A DNA stretch of 64,000 bases from Marinibium conchae (GCF_015595035.1 NZ_JADNRN010000001.1:1240001-1304000); one strand, 5' to 3'; numbered from the stretch's first letter, positions 19,907 to 28,853 are shown. The notes: generated by a model from the letters alone, not told the origin. Program-made: numbers and translations.

Positions 19907-20650
19907 TTACAGTGTGTTGTAAAAGTGTTTTCCAAGCTTTCCTAGCAGAATAGCGGCACTAAAACTGAAAAGTGTGCCCAGCATTATGTATTCCGTCAGT
20001 TTACGGTCACTCCCACGGCGCATGTCACCAAAACGAAAAACACTTTTGGCTGCCAACAAGAAGCCTACGCCGGCAAAATGCTCGAATAGTATGAATGTTA
20101 TAATTAGCCCACGTTCAAAGTAGCCGATTAACTCGCCTGCAGAAGCGAGACCATCACTCGCATTCTGCTCATCTTTAAACTCTTTGGTATATTTGTCGAG
20201 TGCCAGAGAAATTACCAATGAAATTGGTTTGCATGCAACAATATAGATTGCTAGCAGCAAAAGCGTGGTATTTGAAAAGAAAGTAGCAAGACTTTGCTGA
20301 ATAGCCTCAACGCTGAGCCCTGACAACCATAAACTCACTAATACAATAACGATAAAATGCCCTGCCTGATCAGCCAAAAAGAAGCTCAAAACGAAACGCT
20401 GATATGTTTTCCATATGTCAATCGCATAGTGAGTCGCAGTAATGACTAACAGAGCGATAAAAAATGATAAATTTAAGCCAACGCCTCCTGCAAATAATGC
20501 AATTGAGGTAAGCACAACATGCACCGAGATATGTTTCAGCAAACCCAGTGAGCGATGCTTATTTTTAACCTTACACATTATCCAATCATGCCGTTGCAGA
20601 TAAAAATCAGCGACGAAGTGGGCGAGCAACAATAAGAGAAATACAGTCAT
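19907..20650 (-). CDS. DUF3307 family membrane protein
   Basis: A 247-residue polytopic protein with about six hydrophobic segments. Its N-terminus, LLAHFVADFYLQRHDWIMCK, carries the DUF3307 pattern of an Asp-Gln motif in the first helix followed by a conserved Lys. The molecular role is not known. It overlaps the upstream satD-like gene by 4 bases (ATGA-type), so the two are made together. This pairing recurs in bacteria and suggests a shared pathway. Confidence 0.8.
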   Translation of the reverse strand: MTVFLLLLLAHFVADFYLQRHDWIMCKVKNKHRSLGLLKHISVHVVLTSIALFAGGVGLNLSFFIALLVITATHYAIDIWKTYQRFVLSFFLADQAGHFIVIVLVSLWLSGLSVEAIQQSLATFFSNTTLLLLAIYIVACKPISLVISLALDKYTKEFKDEQNASDGLASAGELIGYFERGLIITFILFEHFAGVGFLLAAKSVFRFGDMRRGSDRKLTEYIMLGTLFSFSAAILLGKLGKHFYNTL

Positions 20651-21312
20651 TTTTGGCTTCCTTGTAAAATACTTGCAAAAGTGTTTATGTATTCGCTGAT
20701 CAGGTCTGCGCCACCGCGTTTCAAATGAGTGGCTACGTTTTGGCGTGTCATATCAAGCGCCTTTGCAATGACTTTCTGTTCAGGATACGACTGGTCGACA
20801 TAATGATATAAAACGTTTGCTTGCTTCGTCGTTAGTCCTGACAAAAGCTGTTGCAGAAATTTTGTAGAAAGAATCAGGCCAGGTGCGCTTAGAGCACTGG
20901 GAAGAGTGATTATCAGATCACCTCGCTTTGCGTTGTCAAGCTGTCGACCTGAGATTAAAAAAGCTTTACCTGACGAAGTGCCGGGCTTGTCTGTGAGGTC
21001 ATCAAACATGTCGATGGCTAATGATTGGGTGAGAAGTACACTCTTACACTCGATACCAGCTTGCATGTATAAGCGAACAACGAGAGTACATTTAATCGCA
21101 ACGTCGATCCGTTTAAAATACATCTGAAAGCCATCGCCTCTAAATATCTCAAAAACAGCATCATTTTCCTTCGCTACTCGAGTTAATATCACGGTGAGGC
21201 TAGCAATTACCGCTTTATATTCGTCTGGCGATAAATGAGTTGAGTGAACTATATCGCTCGTTAGTACGGCAACATAATGTTCTTTAGATAGTTGACTTTC
21301 TGTAGTTTCCAT
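20647..21312 (-). CDS. SatD-family protein with C-terminal helix-turn-helix
   Basis: 221 residues. The N-terminal part (VAVLTSDIVHST near 15, FEIFRGDGFQMYF near 58) resembles SatD and more distantly the nucleotidyl-cyclase fold, with an Asp-containing first strand and a RGDG turn. The C-terminal third (YPEQKVIAKALDMTRQNVATHLKRG, about 175-205) is a convincing helix-turn-helix like those of MarR/LuxR-type regulators. SatD was named for acid-tolerance loci in streptococci, but its biochemical role is unclear. It is first in a two-gene operon with the DUF3307 protein. Confidence 0.75.
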   Translation of the reverse strand: METTESQLSKEHYVAVLTSDIVHSTHLSPDEYKAVIASLTVILTRVAKENDAVFEIFRGDGFQMYFKRIDVAIKCTLVVRLYMQAGIECKSVLLTQSLAIDMFDDLTDKPGTSSGKAFLISGRQLDNAKRGDLIITLPSALSAPGLILSTKFLQQLLSGLTTKQANVLYHYVDQSYPEQKVIAKALDMTRQNVATHLKRGGADLISEYINTFASILQGSQK

Positions 21313-21503
21313 CGTTATTTAGCTCAACCAAAGTAGATTGTCAGGCATACTATAGTAAAACAATAATGTTTGCAATAATGAAAAGCAATCTTAAAAGTTT
21401 GCGTGCATGAAATGTGTGAAATGTGAGGAATATGAAGGGAAGTGTTGTAATTTAATTGAATTATTCTTACTGTTACCGACACCTTCGTTATGTACACAAG
21501 TAA

Positions 21504-22874
21504 ATGAACAAGAGTATTTATATCTTCTTAGGCCCAATACTAGGCAGCGTCACGTATTTCGTGCTGACTTTTTTTGGTATCGATTATGCCCCTAGCATTA
21601 CTTGTGCGATTGCTATATTAACGATTACCTGGTGGGTTACCGAGGCTGTACCAATACCTGTTGCCTCAATTGTGCCGTTTGCGCTTCTACCATTGTTTAA
21701 TGTGCTTAACCATAAAGAGGTATCAACAGCCCTAGGAAGCCATGTCATTCTCTTGTTGATGGGTGCATTCATGCTATCAAAGTCACTTGAAAAATCTGGT
21801 GTGCATGAGCGTTTAGCAATATTGATGGTTAAATTTGTGGGTATTAACAGTGGAAAGCGTCTGGTTTTTGCTTTTATGCTCGCATCAGCACTGTTGTCGA
21901 TGTGGGTGTCAAATACCGCGACGATACTCATCATGCTGCCCATTGCGCTTGCGATTCTGAAGACTGTCAAAGACGTCAATTTAAAAGTAGCTTTAATACT
22001 AGGAATTGCCTATTCAGCAAGTGTTGGTGGACTTGGTACTCTTATTGGCACGCCACCTAATGTCATTTTTGCTGGAATATATGAAACGCAGACTGGCAAG
22101 GAATATAGTTTTGTTAAATGGATGACAATTGGTATTCCGATTGTATTGATTGCCGTACCCATAATGGCACTCTGGCTAACACGAAAGATCGTTGCTAAGC
22201 CAGAGGTCAACTTACCTTCACTAGGAGAGTGGCGTGTAGAAGAAAAACGAACCCTCCTTGTGTTCGGGTTAACGGCCTTAGCTTGGATAACTCGGGGGGC
22301 ACCTTTTGGTGGCTGGAGTGAACTATTGGGAATTAGTCAGGCAGGTGATAGCACCGTTGCGCTTGCGGCGGTGCTGGTGATGTTTGTGATGCCAAATGGT
22401 AAAGGCGGTCGTCTGTTAGACTGGGACACAGCCGTGAGTATTCCATGGGGTATGCTTCTGCTTTTTGCTGGCGGCATTGCACTTGCTAAGGGTTTTACAG
22501 TATCAGGCCTAAGCAATATGATGGGTGAGGGGATACAACAACTCACTAATATGCCGCTCATCTTATTGTTGATTGTGTTATGCCTTTGCGTAACTTACTT
22601 AACCGAAGTAACGAGTAACACTGCAACAGCAACCCTTCTTATGCCCATATTGTATGTAGTTGCAGTATCTTATGGTGTTGATCCGGCAGTGCTGATGATA
22701 CCCGCCGCGATGGCTGCTAGCTCAGCCTTTATGTTACCGGTCGCCACAGCACCAAACGCTATAGCCTATGGTACGGGCGAAATTCCAATTCAAATCATGG
22801 TTCGAGAGGGAGCTGCCCTGAGCTTTATCATCTCTTGCCTCATAGCATTGGTTTGTTACCTTGTTCTCATTTAG
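21504..22874 (+). CDS. SLC13/DASS family sodium:dicarboxylate symporter
   Basis: Inner-membrane transporter of 456 residues with about 11-12 transmembrane segments. The two DASS signature loops are present: SNTATILIMLPIA near 133 and TSNTATATLLMPIL near 372, each with the SNT motif that lines the substrate/Na site, and the GTPPNVIFAG loop near 180. Likely substrates are succinate, malate, fumarate or related di- and tricarboxylates; sequence alone does not separate these. Its stop codon directly abuts the stop of the convergent dehydrogenase gene (TAG next to CTA). Confidence 0.9.
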   Translation: MNKSIYIFLGPILGSVTYFVLTFFGIDYAPSITCAIAILTITWWVTEAVPIPVASIVPFALLPLFNVLNHKEVSTALGSHVILLLMGAFMLSKSLEKSGVHERLAILMVKFVGINSGKRLVFAFMLASALLSMWVSNTATILIMLPIALAILKTVKDVNLKVALILGIAYSASVGGLGTLIGTPPNVIFAGIYETQTGKEYSFVKWMTIGIPIVLIAVPIMALWLTRKIVAKPEVNLPSLGEWRVEEKRTLLVFGLTALAWITRGAPFGGWSELLGISQAGDSTVALAAVLVMFVMPNGKGGRLLDWDTAVSIPWGMLLLFAGGIALAKGFTVSGLSNMMGEGIQQLTNMPLILLLIVLCLCVTYLTEVTSNTATATLLMPILYVVAVSYGVDPAVLMIPAAMAASSAFMLPVATAPNAIAYGTGEIPIQIMVREGAALSFIISCLIALVCYLVLI

Positions 22875-23747
22875 CTATTTATTTAACAGCGTTATCAAGC
22901 TGGATGTGTCCCATCGTCCGCCACCATTGTTTTGTACCTGTGCATAAAATTGATCGACTAACGCAGTAACAGGCAGTACCGAGTTATTCTTGTTCGCTTC
23001 GTCTAATACGATACATAGGTCTTTTCGCATCCAATCAACTGCAAATCCAAAGTCAAACTGATTAGTGCTCATGGTCTCACTTCGATTGACCATTTGCCAT
23101 GAGGATGCGGCACCTTTCGAAATTACATCTATAACAGACTCTGTATCTAAACCGGCATTTTTCGCAAACTGTAAGCCCTCTGCAAGACCTTGAATAACAC
23201 CAGCAATACAAATTTGATTAACCATTTTAGTCAACTGACCACTACCGATAGCCCCCATCAGCTTATGCTTTTGAGAGTAGGCGTCAAATATCGGAGTGCT
23301 GCGGGCATAAACATCGCTATCACCGCCAACCATTACGGTAAGCAATCCTTGTTCTGCTCCCGCTTGACCTCCCGAAACGGGGGCATCAAGTACAGCCACT
23401 CCTAGATCTGAACACACTTTATAAAGCTCTCTGGCAAGCTCAGCTGATGTGGTAGTGTGATCTATGAGTACGTCACCAGCCGACATTCCAGACAGCACAC
23501 CATCCTCTCCGTATACGACCGAGCGCACATCGTCGTCGTTACCAACACACAGTAATACGACATTGGCGACTTTTGCAGCGGCTTTGGGGCTCTCAAAAAT
23601 GCGACTTTTCCCTGATTTTTCTGCCCAACTCAGCGCGGTGGCGTGGGTTCGGTTATATACTGAAACATCAAATCCAGCCTTGTTGAGGTGTAGGGCCATT
23701 GGAAAACCCATCGCCCCCAAACCGATAAAAGCAACTCTATCTTTCAT
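22875..23747 (-). CDS. NAD(P)-dependent beta-hydroxyacid dehydrogenase (3-hydroxyisobutyrate dehydrogenase family)
   Basis: 290 residues, the usual size for this family, which includes 3-hydroxyisobutyrate dehydrogenase, tartronate semialdehyde reductase and succinic-semialdehyde reductases. The Rossmann motif FIGLGAMGFPMALHL is at the N-terminus, the substrate-binding DAPVSGGQAGAEQG near 117-130, and the catalytic lysine in GSGQLTKMVNQ near 170. The precise substrate cannot be assigned. It faces the dicarboxylate transporter tail to tail. Confidence 0.88.
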   Translation of the reverse strand: MKDRVAFIGLGAMGFPMALHLNKAGFDVSVYNRTHATALSWAEKSGKSRIFESPKAAAKVANVVLLCVGNDDDVRSVVYGEDGVLSGMSAGDVLIDHTTTSAELARELYKVCSDLGVAVLDAPVSGGQAGAEQGLLTVMVGGDSDVYARSTPIFDAYSQKHKLMGAIGSGQLTKMVNQICIAGVIQGLAEGLQFAKNAGLDTESVIDVISKGAASSWQMVNRSETMSTNQFDFGFAVDWMRKDLCIVLDEANKNNSVLPVTALVDQFYAQVQNNGGGRWDTSSLITLLNK

Positions 23748-24063
23748 TATCTATCCTTCTTTAACAATATCTATTACTTAGCTAGCAACTAGCAACAGAA
23801 AAACGACATACTTTAGGCTTAAGCACAGCCTTTACTATAGCATCAGAATACGCACTTATCCGATGAATACTATGGCAAGTTGTAAAGGCGCTTTGTGAAT
23901 TTATCCATTAGGTGGAGAAACATGAAGCAAAAAGGTGAAATATATAAATCACTCAGTAATATACCTATGGATAAATGAAAACTCGCTATTCCAGTTCATC
24001 CTTATCGTTAAATCTATATAATCCATCCAAGATGATATTAACCTTACACACTTAGGCGGAATC
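23748..24063. other. 316-base gap with a possible 18-codon leader ORF
   Basis: AT-rich and without a recognisable gene. It should hold promoters for the leftward dehydrogenase and the rightward GGDEF-EAL gene. One 18-codon reading frame (23922-23978) is preceded by AGGTGGAG 4 bases before its ATG, a strong ribosome binding site. Confidence 0.35.
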
Positions 24064-26157
24064 GTGTTTTCAGACTTTAATGTCAAAGCTATTCTAATCA
24101 TGCTGCTTTTCACATGCGCTGCCATAGGGGCGCATGAGTATGGTTTGTTGGATACTTCATTTGACATTAGAGCAGAAAATCCAGATATGCTGAAAACACC
24201 GATCATTGAGGGTAGTGCGGTTAAGAGTGAGTTCATAGCAACAGAACAATCTACTAGATTAAACTGTTCTATTACAGATAAGTCCAGTTTTTCTATGTGT
24301 GGCATAAGTTTGTTAATAGGATTGCACGATGAAGCCAGTGACACTATCGACCCGCTGAGCTTCTTCAAGGGAAAGGACTTTTCAAAGTATGACAAAGTTG
24401 AGTTAGCTGTCGAATATAGTTCCCCCATTCCCGACCAACGCATGCGTTTCACCTTGCGTAATTATGATCAAAAATATTCGATACCCAATGATTTTGTGTC
24501 ATTAAAATTTAACTCAGTGCTTTTTACGCCAAAATCAAATGTTCAGTCACAAACAATACCATTTACATCATTTAGAGTAGAAGATTGGTGGATAAAAGAG
24601 CGAAACATTGGCTTTGAAGATGCACAGGTAGACATATCAAATATCGTTTTTATTGAAATAATAACCGACAAGATAGACGCCAATGGTGACCACTCCATTG
24701 TAGTAAGAGACGTGATTTTTCGGGGCCAAATGATAAGTGATTTGACACTCTTTCAAGTCATTCTTGTGTGTTGGCTAATATTTATCATCGCTTTGGTGCT
24801 ACGCCAAACGGCTCATTTAAAACATATCTCAAACACCGACGCGCTTACAAAACTAATGAATAGACGCGGTATAAGTGATTGGACGAATAGGGCGAGCGCA
24901 ACGTTTGTAAGTAAACAAAAAGGTGTTCTCTTTTATTTTGATATAGATGGCTTCAAAAAGGTCAATGATACTCATGGCCACGCATTAGGAGATGATCTCC
25001 TATGTGCTCTCGGCAAAATTGTTGGTGAAATACTCAAGGAATATGAAGATAGTAATAATATTGCCTTCAGTCGCTTGGCAGGCGACGAGTTCGTTATTGT
25101 AGCCAATCGAATCGACAAGCAACAAGCTGACACAATTGCCGCCTCTATATTGAAAAAACTAAGCTCACCAATCAATATCAATAATCGCTTGCTAAAAGTA
25201 GGGGTTAGCATGGGGCTGTCATCATTCGACCCAATTATTGACACTTTTGACGAAGCCCTATCTAGGGCTGATTCAGCGATGTACTGTGCAAAACGAGATG
25301 GCAAAAATCGCTACCGTTTCTTTGATGACCATGTTCGAGATGTGATTTATCGACGCAAACAAATTGCTGAGAGCATTCGAAAAGCAGCCGAAAATAACGA
25401 ATTTTCAATGGCTTATATGCCAATATTTAAAGCAAAGAATCTATATATACAAAAAGTAGAAGTGCTACTAAGATGCCATGCACCTGGATTAGATGGCGTT
25501 GGGCCAGATGAGTTTATTCCTATCGCTGAAGAATTTGGCGTTATCCAGAATATTGATTTGTTAGTGATAGAAACGACATTTAGGCACATGTATCGTCATC
25601 AAAAAGTATTTCGTAATTCTAATATTAAAGTATGTATTAATATTAGTGCGAAAGAATTGAATAACGTACATTTTGTGTCGTCATTAAAGGCTCTATTAAC
25701 AGATTATCGAATTGATCCACAACAAATTGAATTAGAGATAACCGAGACTAGCTTGGTAGAAATTGACAGTCAGAGTATCAGTATTCTCAATGATATCCGC
25801 AATACAGGTATTAGCTTAGCCTTAGACGATTTTGGCACAGGATATACAGCATTCTCCCAGATCATAGAATACCCAATAGACTGCTTAAAAATAGATAAAT
25901 CCTTTATTGACGATTTACACCCAGACAATACTGTAAAAAGAACCATGATAAGCTCGATACTCGCTATCGCAAAATCATATAACTTGGAGACAGTGGCTGA
26001 AGGTATAGAAAAAGACGAGCAGTTCAAGCTCCTTAAAGAGATGGGTTGTGACTGTATCCAAGGTTACTTGTTATCTAAACCAATATCTTGGGCACATTTC
26101 AAAACCTTGCTTGAAGATCAAGATGGTAAAGGCAACCTAATTAAAGTTGTGCCTTAA
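24064..26157 (+). CDS. Membrane-bound GGDEF-EAL dual c-di-GMP enzyme
   Basis: 697 residues. An N-terminal transmembrane helix (about 6-24) is followed by a periplasmic sensor region (about 30-220), which contains a carbohydrate-binding-like DKVELAVEYSS segment, and a second helix (LFQVILVCWLIFIIALVL, about 225-243). The cytoplasmic GGDEF domain carries AGDEF, an accepted active variant, without a clear I-site. The EAL domain keeps EVL, INIS, ELEITET, DDFGTGYTA, KIDKSF, AEGIE and QGYLLSKP. Both synthesis and breakdown of c-di-GMP are possible. The start is GTG with GGCGGA just upstream. Confidence 0.9.
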   Translation: MFSDFNVKAILIMLLFTCAAIGAHEYGLLDTSFDIRAENPDMLKTPIIEGSAVKSEFIATEQSTRLNCSITDKSSFSMCGISLLIGLHDEASDTIDPLSFFKGKDFSKYDKVELAVEYSSPIPDQRMRFTLRNYDQKYSIPNDFVSLKFNSVLFTPKSNVQSQTIPFTSFRVEDWWIKERNIGFEDAQVDISNIVFIEIITDKIDANGDHSIVVRDVIFRGQMISDLTLFQVILVCWLIFIIALVLRQTAHLKHISNTDALTKLMNRRGISDWTNRASATFVSKQKGVLFYFDIDGFKKVNDTHGHALGDDLLCALGKIVGEILKEYEDSNNIAFSRLAGDEFVIVANRIDKQQADTIAASILKKLSSPININNRLLKVGVSMGLSSFDPIIDTFDEALSRADSAMYCAKRDGKNRYRFFDDHVRDVIYRRKQIAESIRKAAENNEFSMAYMPIFKAKNLYIQKVEVLLRCHAPGLDGVGPDEFIPIAEEFGVIQNIDLLVIETTFRHMYRHQKVFRNSNIKVCINISAKELNNVHFVSSLKALLTDYRIDPQQIELEITETSLVEIDSQSISILNDIRNTGISLALDDFGTGYTAFSQIIEYPIDCLKIDKSFIDDLHPDNTVKRTMISSILAIAKSYNLETVAEGIEKDEQFKLLKEMGCDCIQGYLLSKPISWAHFKTLLEDQDGKGNLIKVVP

Positions 26158-26296
26158 TACTGACTCTCAGGGAATACCTCGAGCAATATGATTAGGTCTG
26201 GTGTTTAGCTATCAAAAAAACATGCTTCTACGTGAATGAAATTAAGTTTTGCGACAAGCAGTACGGACGCCTACTATCGATTACTTATCTGTAATG

Positions 26297-26590
26297 TTAT
26301 TTTGTATGCTTTTTAATGCTCTCATTCAGAGCGTTTACTTTTTTTAAACAATCTGCCTTTTGTTTACCCTTCAAATCTGAGCAGCTAGTCGTTGCTTTCG
26401 AATCATCGATAGATTGACCATTCACTAAAATATTAAGTATTTCATAATCGATTCTCATTCCATGGTCTACTAAGGTTTTGTTATCCTTATTTTTTACACG
26501 ATCCAAATCCAAAGTACTGTCTAAAGCAGCTCCCACAATTGTGCAACCTTGTGATGCTAGTGTTATCAATGCCACGAACAAAAATCTCAT
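26297..26590 (-). CDS. Small secreted or lipoprotein-like hypothetical protein
   Basis: I do not recognise a family. The 97-residue product starts MRFLFVALITLASQGC, a short signal sequence ending in a cysteine at residue 16 that could be a lipidation site, though the lipobox is not canonical. The mature part is polar, with two cysteines in SCSDLKGKQKADCLKK. An in-frame upstream start exists, but GGAGAGG lies 3 bases before the ATG at 26590, which settles the start. It sits between the GGDEF-EAL gene and the phage-type remnant near dif. Confidence 0.6.
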   Translation of the reverse strand: MRFLFVALITLASQGCTIVGAALDSTLDLDRVKNKDNKTLVDHGMRIDYEILNILVNGQSIDDSKATTSCSDLKGKQKADCLKKVNALNESIKKHTK

Positions 26591-26635
26591 AGCCTCTCCA
26601 TTTAGTAAATTCAAAATTCAGATAATAAGGCATGA

Positions 26636-27159
26636 ACTAAGAACTTTAGTTCACTTTTTGTTTTCAAAGAGATACCGTTTGAGTCACTATCAAATAACTC
26701 TGTTATGGCTGTTGGGAGTTATGATAAATGCATATCGCATCAGAAGCGTTGGTAGTAACGAGCAGGGCAATGCAATCCATTTTTGGATAAGCGGTAACCC
26801 TTCAAAATTCCTGCAAGGACATAATCTATTTTGCACTGCATTTATTACCAGAACATCCTGTAACACTATTTAATGATTATCTCGCCAAAATAAATATGAC
26901 TGAGCAAATTAAGCTACCAACAGAAAAAGCGAATAATTTACCTAATCAATTAAAATCAACTTACCATCGTCAATGAAAGTTGCTCATGAGTTATGGAATC
27001 AATATTGATATTCAACCGAGTGAAATATCAACTTCAAATGTGATTCCAATGTTTAGAGTTATTGAAGCTGTTCCAGCATCAATTCCTGACTGGGCATTTT
27101 TTAAAATGTCATTCATCATTCTGCAAGCTACAAATAACAATCGAACGCTGCTTTCATAA
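26636..27159 (+). pseudogene. Decayed filamentous-phage/plasmid-type replication initiator (phage II/X family)
   Basis: Three frame fragments in order look like one broken replication gene. The first (about 26636-26753) ends with VMAVGSYDK. The second (about 26721-26840) reads IRSVG, then SGNPSKFLQGHNLF, a hallmark of phage X/II replication proteins such as CTX-phage RstA. The third (about 26989-27159) contains SNVIPMFRVIEAVP and IPDWAFF, like the C-terminus of these proteins. Stops and frameshifts separate the pieces, and the total is far shorter than the usual 350-400 residues. It lies about 120 bases from dif, the normal integration site of such phages. Confidence 0.6.
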
Positions 27160-27278
27160 CATTATGGTTGATACACATAACAGCCAATTCATTCACGTAT
27201 AAACACCAAAAAACCAAGCCATAAGCTATATAACAAGCGAAGCCTCTAGTTATCCACTATTTGGGATAATCATACACA

Positions 27279-27306
27279 ATTGCGTATAATGTATATTATG
27301 TTAAAT
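27279..27306 (+). other. dif: Chromosome dimer resolution site dif
   Basis: 28-bp site matching E. coli dif at 25 of 28 positions. The XerC arm is ATTGCGTATAA (27279-27289), the central hexamer TGTATA (27290-27295) and the XerD arm TTATGTTAAAT (27296-27306). The centre and XerD arm are identical to E. coli; the T in the XerC arm and the leading A also occur in Vibrio dif sites. This places the replication terminus inside the window. It is also the usual landing site for filamentous phages, fitting the remnant just upstream. Confidence 0.9.
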
Positions 27307-27527
27307 AAGATATTAATACACAAAAGTATTCACAACTGTTGATATCTAAATGTCCGAGCCGAATGTTAAGCCCTTCTCTCTTGTAAGCAACTGCCTAAAA
27401 GTGTGTAAGTTTTGATAGTAGTTAGTAAAGGAAATTGAAGTAAGCAAGTGTGGAAAGTTGTGTAGTAAGTTGTGTCGTAACTTGTGTGGTAAGTTTTACC
27501 TTTGAGCTTGAACGATATCTTAGTCGC
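27307..27527. other. Non-coding stretch between dif and the diguanylate cyclase gene
   Basis: No gene is visible. The right part carries the 12-bp tandem repeats described separately; the left part is AT-rich. There is no second dif copy that I can see. Confidence 0.5.
27446..27493 (+). repeat. Four imperfect 12-bp tandem repeats
   Basis: Consecutive units AAGTGTGGAAAG, TTGTGTAGTAAG, TTGTGTCGTAAC and TTGTGTGGTAAG, with the last three differing at only one or two positions. The array lies 140 bases right of dif and just beyond the stop of the diguanylate cyclase gene. It could be a protein-binding array, a slippage product, or the trace of an insertion. Confidence 0.75.
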
Positions 27528-28625
27528 TTAAGATGATTCTTCCGTTGCAAACTTGTAGCTGTTTTTGCTTCTGTTCTTTGAATGATACATTGCTTTATCA
27601 GCTTGTAGTCTTAGTTCATCTTGATTTGTTCCGTCATCTGGATAAATGGACACTCCAATACTTAAACTGATTTTTAGTTCATGTTCTTTGTAAGGAATTC
27701 TTGCATCGAATGCTGAAATGAGTCTTTCACATACAAGCTCACAATCTTGAATGGTTACTGGGTAATGTAATATAACAAGGAATTCATCTCCACCTTGCCT
27801 ACATGCAATATCAGTATCTCTTATAATTTCTTTCAACCTTGCTGCTATCTGTTTTAGCGCAAAATCCCCAGCATCGTGTCCAAGCGCATCGTTAATGATT
27901 TTGAAGTCATCCACGTCGATATATAGTATAGCTGCTCTGAATCCGTGCCGCTTGGCGAGATTCAAGGTCAACTCGAGCTGTTCCTGCGCTAATCTGGGCG
28001 ACGCTAAACCCGTTAGATGGTCGTGGTTGGCTAAGTATTCAACTCTCGCATGCTGTTCTTTTATTTCGCTAAGCATGTTTTGTAATTTCTTCAGATATTC
28101 ACTTGCACAGATCAGAAACAAAGCGCTAGTGATGGCGCAAGTAAAAATAATAATGGCCCACGCGTTCATGTCGCGGCCATAGTCACTAGCGTTTACCACT
28201 GATGTTAAATAGCCCTGTGAAAGGCAAAAACCAATCGTAAGCATGTAGGTAAAGAACAGACCAAGATAGATAATTGCGTTTCGGATTGAATATATTGTAG
28301 CGATTAAAAAGGATGCCAATACAACAAATATGATTGCCCCGCTCTGCAAGCCAAAAGAGTAGACACCCGAGGCCGCTAGCAAAGTAAGAAAAACACAAAC
28401 GTAGTTATAATCTAGTTTGTAGTTGGTTTTATTTGGGCGGAAATAGATGAGGAATGTAAGTGCAGACAAAGCAATGTGGACAATGAAAATCGTTTGAAAG
28501 CCGATTGAAAACCATCTTAATAATGAGATCGGCAGTCCTATGGTGCACAGTAATAAGAGTCCAAGCATCATGCGTCTGGCGACTTGTGATTTAAAAGTGT
28601 CGAGCTCATTATTCAATTCAATCAT
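27528..28625 (-). CDS. Membrane-bound diguanylate cyclase (GGDEF)
   Basis: 365 residues. The N-terminal half has about five or six transmembrane helices (about 15-180), followed by a short coiled coil and a complete GGDEF domain from about 195. The active site is RQGGDEFLVIL, preceded five residues earlier by RDTD, an RxxD inhibitory site, so product feedback is expected. The metal-binding DVDDFK and NDALGHDAGD are also present. It should synthesise c-di-GMP. It is the third c-di-GMP gene within 11 kb and lies immediately right of dif. Confidence 0.92.
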   Translation of the reverse strand: MIELNNELDTFKSQVARRMMLGLLLLCTIGLPISLLRWFSIGFQTIFIVHIALSALTFLIYFRPNKTNYKLDYNYVCVFLTLLAASGVYSFGLQSGAIIFVVLASFLIATIYSIRNAIIYLGLFFTYMLTIGFCLSQGYLTSVVNASDYGRDMNAWAIIIFTCAITSALFLICASEYLKKLQNMLSEIKEQHARVEYLANHDHLTGLASPRLAQEQLELTLNLAKRHGFRAAILYIDVDDFKIINDALGHDAGDFALKQIAARLKEIIRDTDIACRQGGDEFLVILHYPVTIQDCELVCERLISAFDARIPYKEHELKISLSIGVSIYPDDGTNQDELRLQADKAMYHSKNRSKNSYKFATEESS

Positions 28626-28853
28626 GTGCTACACCTTTGCTATTAATAACAATCACCTATATCACCGAGCCAAACGCCGTGGTATCCCCTACCTAATTGA
28701 TTGCAAAGTGTACGCTTGTTGTACAAAAAATGCAAAGCTGGGCTTTTTTCTTAGGTCTATCTCCAAGAAAATCAGAAACTTGCCGATAGATTAATGACAT
28801 TTTTAGACGTTGTAGGTCTATACTTAATTATCTTTATACTTTTAGGTGATTTT

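Noticed and set aside
26158-26296. Second, degenerate dif copy left of the phage scar
   Set aside because: No stretch here matches either Xer arm well enough; the left boundary of the element remains unknown.
26478-26873. 131-codon open frame on the + strand
   Set aside because: Its first half is antisense to the small lipoprotein-like gene and only the second half carries the replication-protein motif before a frameshift; it is better described as part of a pseudogene.
27446-27493. Possible CRISPR-like array
   Set aside because: The 12-bp units follow each other without spacers and no cas genes are present.
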